Source: an uncultured Clostridia bacterium | Lineage (GTDB): Bacteria > Bacillota_A > Clostridia > Oscillospirales > Oscillospiraceae | Assembly (NCBI GenBank): GCA_947307505.1 | Contig: CAMZJG010000030.1 | Location: 1 to 9,036, forward strand | Direction: 5' to 3' | DNA: 9,036 nt | In this document: piece after piece, positions 1 through 4,565 of the stretch | How the letters are laid out: each line of letters opens with the position of its first letter | Numbering within the stretch: the first letter of the stretch is position 1 | The notes under the pieces: generated by a model | Database searches by the model: none | Told to the model about the DNA's origin: nothing | What the model saw: the letters and a program-made list of their open reading frames with translations, nothing else | Made by a program: the position numbers and the translations under genes

Positions 1-350
1 AGGCCCCGGGAATGAAATATCGCCACTATGCGCCTTCCGCAGAGCTGACCCTGGTACGCTGCGGGGATGCGGAAGCTTTCAGGCGCTATGCGCAGGGAAT
101 GCCGGACGAAGGAACGGCGGTCCTCTGCTGGACGGGGGAAGAAGACGGCTTCCCGGGAAAACAGGTCCTGGCCTATGGCCGGGGGGACGAGCCGGAGACT
201 CTGGCGGCCCATGTTTTTGCCGCCCTGCGGGAGCTGGACCGACCGGAGATCAGCCGGATCCTGGTCCGGTGTCCGGAGGAAAACGGCGTTGGGCTGGCGG
301 TGGTGAACCGGCTGAAAAAAGCCGCGGGAGGAAAGATCCTATGTTTGTGA
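1..350 (+). CDS. sua5: Threonylcarbamoyl-AMP synthase, Sua5 type, C-terminal part (5' truncated)
   Basis: This is the 3' end of a gene cut by the window edge; the frame is open from base 3. Sua5/TsaC makes L-threonylcarbamoyl-AMP from threonine, bicarbonate and ATP, the first step of t6A modification at position 37 of ANN-reading tRNAs, in the cytosol. What is visible is the Sua5-specific C-terminal domain (about 112 residues). It begins with the APGMKYRHYAP linker, a hallmark of two-domain Sua5 proteins that closes over the active site. It ends with GVGLAVVNRLKKAAGG, close to the usual Sua5 tail. The N-terminal YrdC-like catalytic domain lies upstream and is not visible. The internal ATG at 12 is therefore not the true start. 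The stop overlaps the coaE start by 10 bp, so the two are probably translationally coupled. Confidence 0.9.
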   Translation, partial: APGMKYRHYAPSAELTLVRCGDAEAFRRYAQGMPDEGTAVLCWTGEEDGFPGKQVLAYGRGDEPETLAAHVFAALRELDRPEISRILVRCPEENGVGLAVVNRLKKAAGGKILCL

Positions 351-2182
351 TCGGCATAACCGGCGGGACCGGCGCGGGGAAGACCACAGCCCTGGATGCG
401 GTCCGTGCGCTGGGGGGCGAGGTGCTGGACTGCGACGCCATCTATCACCGCCTGCTGCAGGAGGACAAAAACCTGCTGGGGGAGATCGATTCCGCTTTCC
501 CCGGCACGGTGACGGAGGATACCCTGGACCGGAAGAAGCTGGGGACTCAGGTTTTCGGAGACCCGGAGAAACTGGAAAAGCTGAACGCCATCACCCACCG
601 CTATGTGTGCGGAGAGTGTAAGCGGCTGCTGAAGCAGGCGGAATCAGAGGGAAAGACCCTGGCTGCCATCGATGCCATCGGTCTGATCGAGAGCGGTCTG
701 GGGAATCTGTGCCAGGTCACGGCGGCCGTGCTGGCTCCGGAGGAGGAGCGGGTGAAGCGGCTGGTGGCCCGGGAGGGGATCACCCCCGAGTATGCCCGGC
801 TGCGGATCGCGGCCCAGAAGCCGGACGAGTGGTTCCGGGAGCACTGCTCCATCACTTTGGAGAACCGGGGCACCATGGAGGACTTTCTGGAAGTATGCAA
901 ACAGCGCTTTGATGCGCTGAGAAAAGAGGGAAAAAAGATGGACACTTCGATCTTTGAGCGGCGGGAATCCGGCGTTCGGTCCTATTGCAGAAGCTTTCCT
1001 GCAGAATTTGTCCGGGCAAAAATGTCCCGGATGTATGACGCGGAGGGACGGGAGTATCTGGATTTCTTCAACGGAGCGGGCGCCCTGAATTACGGACACA
1101 ATAACGATTTCATCAAGGCCCGCGTTCTGGAATACCTGGAGAAGGACGGCATTTCCCATGCGCTGGATATGTACACCGGAGCCAAGGCGGACTTCCTGCA
1201 CACCTTTGAGGAGAAGGTCCTCCTGCCCCAGAACCTGGACCATAAGGTCATGTTCTGCGGTCCTACGGGCACCAACGCGGTGGAAGCGGCCCTGAAGCTG
1301 GCCCGGAAGGTAACAGGGCGTACCGGGATCTTCGCCCTGACCGGGGCCTTCCATGGCATGACGCTGGGAGCTCTCTCCGTCACCAGCGGTGCGTATCACC
1401 GGCACGGCGCGCACGTCCCGCTTTCCTTTACCACCTTTGTGCCCCATCCGAACAGCGTGGACTTCGATACCATCGCTTATTACGAGTACCTGATGACGGA
1501 TGAATACTCCGGCGTGGATAAGCCCGCCGCCATCATTGTGGAGACCACCCAGGCGGAGGGCGGCATCCATGTGGCTCCCACTCCCTGGCTGCAGGCGCTG
1601 CGGCAGCTATGCGACCGGCAGGGAGTTCTGCTCATCGTGGACGATATCCAGGTAGGCTGCGGCCGGACCGGTCCCTTCCTCTCCTTCCAGCGGGCGGGCA
1701 TCGTCCCGGATATGGTGGTGCTGAGCAAATCCATCAGCGGTTACGGTTTCCCCATGAGCCTGCTGCTCATCCGGCCGGAGTACGACCAGTTCCTTCCGGC
1801 GGAGCACAACGGCACCTTCCGGGGCAACCAGCTGGCCTTCGTAGGCGCAAAAGCCGCCCTGGAGTATCGGGAACAGGTGGATCTGGGGAAGCAGACGGAG
1901 GAGAAAGCCGCCCTGCTCTCCGATTTCATCCGCACCCGTCTCCTGACCATGGACGAGCGCCTCACGCATCGGGGCATCGGCCTTATCCAGGGAGTGGATT
2001 TCTCCAAGGTCGGAGATATCTGCGGCAAGGTGCAGAATGAGTGCTTCCGCAGGAATCTGATCATCGAGCGCTGCGGTCCCCAGGACTGTGTGCTGAAGTG
2101 CATGCCCGCCCTCACCATCACCCCGGAGGAGCTGACGGAGGGGTTGGAGATTATCGAGGCCGCTATGAAAACGGTGCTTTGA
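341..2182 (+). CDS. coaE-ectB: Dephospho-CoA kinase fused in frame to EctB-type diaminobutyrate aminotransferase
   Basis: One open frame of 613 codons joins two complete enzymes. Residues 1-199 are CoaE, which phosphorylates dephospho-CoA with ATP in the last step of CoA synthesis. The P-loop GGTGAGKT is at residues 8-15, the LDCD acid motif at 29-32 and the lid region with AAQKPDEW at about 167. This matches the usual CoaE length of about 200. Residues 200-613 are a class III PLP aminotransferase of the EctB type (see the separate entry). I chose ATG 341 because GGAGG at 327-331 lies 9 bases upstream and the next residues, FVIGITGG, are the normal CoaE N-terminus; an upstream in-frame ATG at 269 lies inside sua5 and adds unrelated residues. 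No stop separates the halves. The seam (EGKK-MDTS) carries its own Shine-Dalgarno, so separate products, recoding or a base error in the A6 run remain possible. Confidence 0.75.
   Translation: MFVIGITGGTGAGKTTALDAVRALGGEVLDCDAIYHRLLQEDKNLLGEIDSAFPGTVTEDTLDRKKLGTQVFGDPEKLEKLNAITHRYVCGECKRLLKQAESEGKTLAAIDAIGLIESGLGNLCQVTAAVLAPEEERVKRLVAREGITPEYARLRIAAQKPDEWFREHCSITLENRGTMEDFLEVCKQRFDALRKEGKKMDTSIFERRESGVRSYCRSFPAEFVRAKMSRMYDAEGREYLDFFNGAGALNYGHNNDFIKARVLEYLEKDGISHALDMYTGAKADFLHTFEEKVLLPQNLDHKVMFCGPTGTNAVEAALKLARKVTGRTGIFALTGAFHGMTLGALSVTSGAYHRHGAHVPLSFTTFVPHPNSVDFDTIAYYEYLMTDEYSGVDKPAAIIVETTQAEGGIHVAPTPWLQALRQLCDRQGVLLIVDDIQVGCGRTGPFLSFQRAGIVPDMVVLSKSISGYGFPMSLLLIRPEYDQFLPAEHNGTFRGNQLAFVGAKAALEYREQVDLGKQTEEKAALLSDFIRTRLLTMDERLTHRGIGLIQGVDFSKVGDICGKVQNECFRRNLIIERCGPQDCVLKCMPALTITPEELTEGLEIIEAAMKTVL
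925..930 (+). promoter_or_regulatory. Internal Shine-Dalgarno for ectB
   Basis: AGAGGG lies within the last codons of the CoaE segment, with seven bases before ATG 938. Strength and spacing are suitable for independent initiation of EctB inside the fused frame. It is the main sequence argument that EctB can be made as a separate protein. Confidence 0.6.
931..937 (+). other. A AAA AAG slippery heptamer at the coaE/ectB seam
   Basis: In the CoaE frame the bases read GGA AAA AAG, so the heptamer A AAA AAG is in the same phase as the known dnaX -1 frameshift site. After a -1 slip the ribosome would read five or six further codons and stop at TGA 955-957, releasing CoaE alone. I see no convincing downstream hairpin. 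The nearby AGAGGG abuts the heptamer instead of lying about ten bases upstream as in dnaX, so stimulation of a -1 shift is not supported. An A6 run is also prone to sequencing error. Confidence 0.35.
938..2182 (+). CDS. ectB: Diaminobutyrate--2-oxoglutarate aminotransferase, EctB type (possible internal translation product)
   Basis: From ATG 938 the frame gives a complete 414-residue class III, PLP-dependent aminotransferase. EctB transfers an amino group from glutamate to aspartate semialdehyde to make L-2,4-diaminobutyrate. Motifs, numbered from 938: the EctB signature SGVRSYCRSFPAEF near the N-terminus, GAGALNYGHNN, CGPTGTNAVEAALKLARKVTGR for cofactor phosphate binding, and LIVDDIQVGCGRTG with D235 as the pyridine-nitrogen partner. 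The Schiff-base lysine is K264 in VLSKSISGYG. Length and N-terminus are normal for EctB, which argues that this segment arose as a stand-alone gene. AGAGGG at 925-930, seven bases before the ATG, could start it separately. Neither EctA (acetyltransferase) nor EctC (ectoine synthase) is in the window. The product may be diaminobutyrate for another use, or the substrate may have drifted. Family call strong; exact role unknown. Confidence 0.8.
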   Translation: MDTSIFERRESGVRSYCRSFPAEFVRAKMSRMYDAEGREYLDFFNGAGALNYGHNNDFIKARVLEYLEKDGISHALDMYTGAKADFLHTFEEKVLLPQNLDHKVMFCGPTGTNAVEAALKLARKVTGRTGIFALTGAFHGMTLGALSVTSGAYHRHGAHVPLSFTTFVPHPNSVDFDTIAYYEYLMTDEYSGVDKPAAIIVETTQAEGGIHVAPTPWLQALRQLCDRQGVLLIVDDIQVGCGRTGPFLSFQRAGIVPDMVVLSKSISGYGFPMSLLLIRPEYDQFLPAEHNGTFRGNQLAFVGAKAALEYREQVDLGKQTEEKAALLSDFIRTRLLTMDERLTHRGIGLIQGVDFSKVGDICGKVQNECFRRNLIIERCGPQDCVLKCMPALTITPEELTEGLEIIEAAMKTVL

Positions 2183-2197
2183 AAGAAGGAGCAAGCT

Positions 2198-3577
2198 ATG
2201 ACCAGAGAAGAACTGTTTTACGAGACGAAGAACGTTTATGAAAAGGCGGATGAAGCCCGGGTCAAAGCCATTTACGATTTTGCCGAGGGCTATAAGACCT
2301 ACCTGAGCGCTTCCCGCACGGAGCGGCTGGCGGTCCGGGAGGCGGTCAAGCTGGCGGAAGCCAAAGGATTCCGGGCATGGGAACCCGGGGATCCCGTCAA
2401 ACCCGGGGACAAGATCTATATGGTGAACCGGGGCAAGGCCATGACCCTGGCGGTGATCGGGAAGAAAAGCCTGAACGAGGGTATCCGTCTGGCCGCCGCC
2501 CATGTGGACAATCCCAGGCTGGACCTGAAGCAGCATCCCCTGTATGAGGACAGCGAGATGGCCTTCTTCAAGACGCACTATTACGGCGGCATCAAAAAGT
2601 TCTACTGGGTCGCCACCCCCCTGGCCATCGTGGGGACCATCGTCCGGAAGGACGGCACCGTGCTGGACGTCTCCCTGGGACTGGAGCCGGGCGAGCCCCG
2701 CTTCGTCATCACAGATCTGCTCATCCATCTGGCCGGGGACCAGATGAAGAAGACCGCAGCGGACTTTATCCCCGGCGAAAGCCTGAATATCCTCCTGGGT
2801 ACCCGGCCCGACGGGGAGGAGGGATCCGACCGGGTGAAGCTGGCGGTAATGAAGCTTCTAAATGAGAAATACGGCATTATCGAGGCGGATCTGCTTTCCT
2901 CCGAGCTCTGCGTCGTACCCGCGGACGAGGTGGTGGACCTGGGTCTTGACCGGTCCCTGGTGGGCGGCTTTGGACATGACGACCGGGTATGCGCCTATGC
3001 GGAGCTCATGGCGATCCTGGAAACGGAAGCGCCGGAGCGTACCGCCGTCTGCCTGTTCGCGGACAAGGAAGAAGTCGGCTCCGTAGGCGTCACAGGGATG
3101 AACAGCCAGAATTTCGAGTATTTCATGGAGGGTCTGTGCAAAGCCCTGGGCGCCGACCTCCGCCGTTGCTTCAACCGTTCCCTCTGCCTCTCCGCCGACG
3201 TGTGCAACGCCTTTGACCCCAATTTCCCGGAAACGGCGGACCGGCGGAACAACGCAAAGCTGAACCACGGGGTGGGCATCATCAAGTTCACCGGTTCCCG
3301 GGGCAAATCCGGTTCCAACGATGCGCCTGCCGAACTGGTGGGCCGCGTCCGGCGGATGCTGGACGAAGCGGACGTCGCCTGGCAGATGGGCGAACTGGGA
3401 AAGGTGGATCAGGGCGGCGGCGGCACCGTAGCCAGCATCACCGCCATGCGGGATATCGACACCATCGACGCCGGCGTGCCGGTGCTCAACATGCACGCCC
3501 CCTTCGAAGTCATTGCCAAGGCGGATCTGTATATGACCTACCGGGCCATGTACACGCTGTTCAACACCGTCTGCTGA
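2198..3577 (+). CDS. M18 family metallo-aminopeptidase
   Basis: A complete 459-residue zinc aminopeptidase of family M18 (aspartyl aminopeptidase/aminopeptidase I), a cytosolic enzyme removing N-terminal residues from peptides in protein turnover. The metal-site motifs are in the expected order. They are AAHVDNPRLDLK with H102 and D104, the bridging Asp in GGFGHDDRVC (D261 or D262), and DKEEVGSVG with E291 as probable general base and E292 as ligand. SADVCNAFDPNF with D334 and NMHAPFE with H433 complete the set. Length is typical for the family. There is no signal peptide or membrane segment. ATG 2198 follows the ectB stop by 15 bp and is preceded by AGAAGGAG with six bases of spacing, so it belongs to the same operon. 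A terminator follows the stop. Which N-terminal residue it prefers cannot be told from sequence. Confidence 0.92.
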   Translation: MTREELFYETKNVYEKADEARVKAIYDFAEGYKTYLSASRTERLAVREAVKLAEAKGFRAWEPGDPVKPGDKIYMVNRGKAMTLAVIGKKSLNEGIRLAAAHVDNPRLDLKQHPLYEDSEMAFFKTHYYGGIKKFYWVATPLAIVGTIVRKDGTVLDVSLGLEPGEPRFVITDLLIHLAGDQMKKTAADFIPGESLNILLGTRPDGEEGSDRVKLAVMKLLNEKYGIIEADLLSSELCVVPADEVVDLGLDRSLVGGFGHDDRVCAYAELMAILETEAPERTAVCLFADKEEVGSVGVTGMNSQNFEYFMEGLCKALGADLRRCFNRSLCLSADVCNAFDPNFPETADRRNNAKLNHGVGIIKFTGSRGKSGSNDAPAELVGRVRRMLDEADVAWQMGELGKVDQGGGGTVASITAMRDIDTIDAGVPVLNMHAPFEVIAKADLYMTYRAMYTLFNTVC

Positions 3578-3597
3578 GATCGGAAAAAACTGCACGA

Positions 3598-3629
3598 GGC
3601 CTCCGGCATCAAGCCGGAGGCCCTTTTCT
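3598..3629 (+). terminator. Rho-independent terminator after the M18 aminopeptidase gene
   Basis: A perfect 10-bp GC-rich stem (GGCCTCCGGC at 3598-3607 with GCCGGAGGCC at 3613-3622) has a 5-base ATCAA loop and is followed by CTTTTCT. It starts 21 bases past the aminopeptidase stop and just before the uppP promoter, so it separates the two transcription units. Confidence 0.9.
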
Positions 3630-3639
3630 GTTCAGCCGC

Positions 3640-3668
3640 TTGTCATCCGGGGCGAATCGTGATAATAT
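3640..3668 (+). promoter_or_regulatory. Probable sigma-A promoter for uppP-ftsK
   Basis: TTGTCA (3640-3645) is a good -35 hexamer. With a 17-base spacer it is followed by TAATAT (3663-3668), preceded by TG at 3660-3661 as an extended -10. An alternative -10, GATAAT at 3661-3666, has a short 15-base spacer. Transcription would start near 3675, leaving an untranslated leader of about 50 bases before uppP. The position right after the terminator supports it. Confidence 0.65.
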
Positions 3669-3701
3669 ATATAGTACCATACTGGCTGAGTGCGCCAATA
3701 T

Positions 3702-3717
3702 CTCGGTGATCACGGAG
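3702..3717. repeat. Imperfect dyad overlapping the uppP Shine-Dalgarno
   Basis: CTCGGTGATCACGGAG is symmetric about 3709.5 except for one G-G mismatch, with the perfect core GTGATCAC at 3706-3713. Its right edge covers most of the GGAGG Shine-Dalgarno of uppP (3714-3718). It may be an operator or weak SD-masking structure, but an RNA stem would be short, and chance is a real alternative. Confidence 0.25.
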
Positions 3718-3724
3718 GTCCGCC

Positions 3725-4558
3725 ATGTCCGTATGGTATTCTGTCCTGATGGGGCTTCTCCAGGGGGCGACAGAGTTTCTCCCGGTATCCAGCTCGGCCC
3801 ATCTCTGCCTGCTGCAGGCTCTGCTTCCAGCCGGACCGACAGAGGAGGAGCAGCTTCTGCTGGATGTACTGCTCCATCTGGCCACTCTGACCGCCGTCTG
3901 TATGGCTTTCTGGCCGGATGTGCGGAGGATATTACTGGAGCTGAAACGTATCCTGGCCCGGCCCTTCCACAGAAGTCCGTCAGATCCGGAAGCCCGTCAG
4001 CTCCTGCGGCTCCTGGTCCTGGGAACCGTGCCCCTGATCCTGACTCTGCCTTTCCATAACCAGGTGGAGCGGCTTTGCCGCAGTACGGTTTTCATCGGCA
4101 TGGCTCTTTTGTGTACCGGCTGTCTGCTGTTTTTCGGCGATCAGCTGCCCCCCGGGAACAAAGAAGTTCGGGAGGCGACGGCGTGGGACGCAGTCCTGGT
4201 AGGCCTGATGCAGGCCCTGGCCGTCCTGCCGGGTCTCTCCCGTTCCGGCAGCACCGTGACCGGAGGCATGAGCAGGGGGTTCCGACGCAGCTTCGCGGTG
4301 AAGTATTCCTTTCTGCTTTCCCTGCCTGCCATTCTGGGAGCCAGTTTGCTGAAGACCGGAGAAGCGCTGCGGGCAGGGCTGGATCCCCGCTTTTTTCCCG
4401 CCTGTGCGATGGGCATGCTGGCAGCACTCCTTTCCGGCTGCCTTTCCATCCGCATCGTCCGTATCCTGTCCGACCGGGGGACCTTCGGCCGCTTCCGCTA
4501 TTACTGTTGGGGGCTCGGGCTGCTGGTTATCCTGGCGGGCATATTCCTGAAAGGGTGA
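3725..4558 (+). CDS. uppP: Undecaprenyl-diphosphate phosphatase (UppP/BacA)
   Basis: A complete 277-residue polytopic membrane protein that dephosphorylates undecaprenyl diphosphate to the monophosphate. This recycles the lipid carrier for peptidoglycan and other wall polymers; overproduction in this family gives bacitracin resistance. Both signature regions are present. The first is GLLQGATEFLPVSSSAH with Q13, E17 and H26 (equivalent to the E. coli catalytic Glu/His region). The second is PGLSRSGSTVTGG at 169-181, with R173 matching the essential E. coli Arg174. Several hydrophobic segments fit the family, including about 44-63, 93-109, 120-137, 194-210, 226-245 and 258-275. ATG 3725 is preceded by GGAGG with six bases of spacing. 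It is first in its transcription unit, and ftsK follows after 7 bp. Confidence 0.95.
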   Translation: MSVWYSVLMGLLQGATEFLPVSSSAHLCLLQALLPAGPTEEEQLLLDVLLHLATLTAVCMAFWPDVRRILLELKRILARPFHRSPSDPEARQLLRLLVLGTVPLILTLPFHNQVERLCRSTVFIGMALLCTGCLLFFGDQLPPGNKEVREATAWDAVLVGLMQALAVLPGLSRSGSTVTGGMSRGFRRSFAVKYSFLLSLPAILGASLLKTGEALRAGLDPRFFPACAMGMLAALLSGCLSIRIVRILSDRGTFGRFRYYCWGLGLLVILAGIFLKG

Positions 4559-4565
4559 ATCATTC

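Noticed and set aside
269..340. Upstream ATG 269 as the start of the CoaE-EctB frame
   Set aside because: It would add 24 residues unlike any CoaE N-terminus and overlap sua5 deeply. ATG 341 has a good GGAGG and starts directly at the family N-terminus.
938..2182. Part of an ectoine (ectABC) operon
   Set aside because: Only the EctB-type enzyme is present; the genes on both sides are coaE and an M18 aminopeptidase.
1607..2728. 373-codon open frame on the minus strand across ectB and the aminopeptidase gene
   Set aside because: It overlaps two well-supported genes on the other strand, shows no recognisable motif and has no evident ribosome site.
3640..4059. 139-codon plus-strand frame overlapping the uppP promoter and gene
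   Set aside because: It starts inside the promoter, overlaps uppP in another frame and has low-complexity Pro/Ser/Gly composition.
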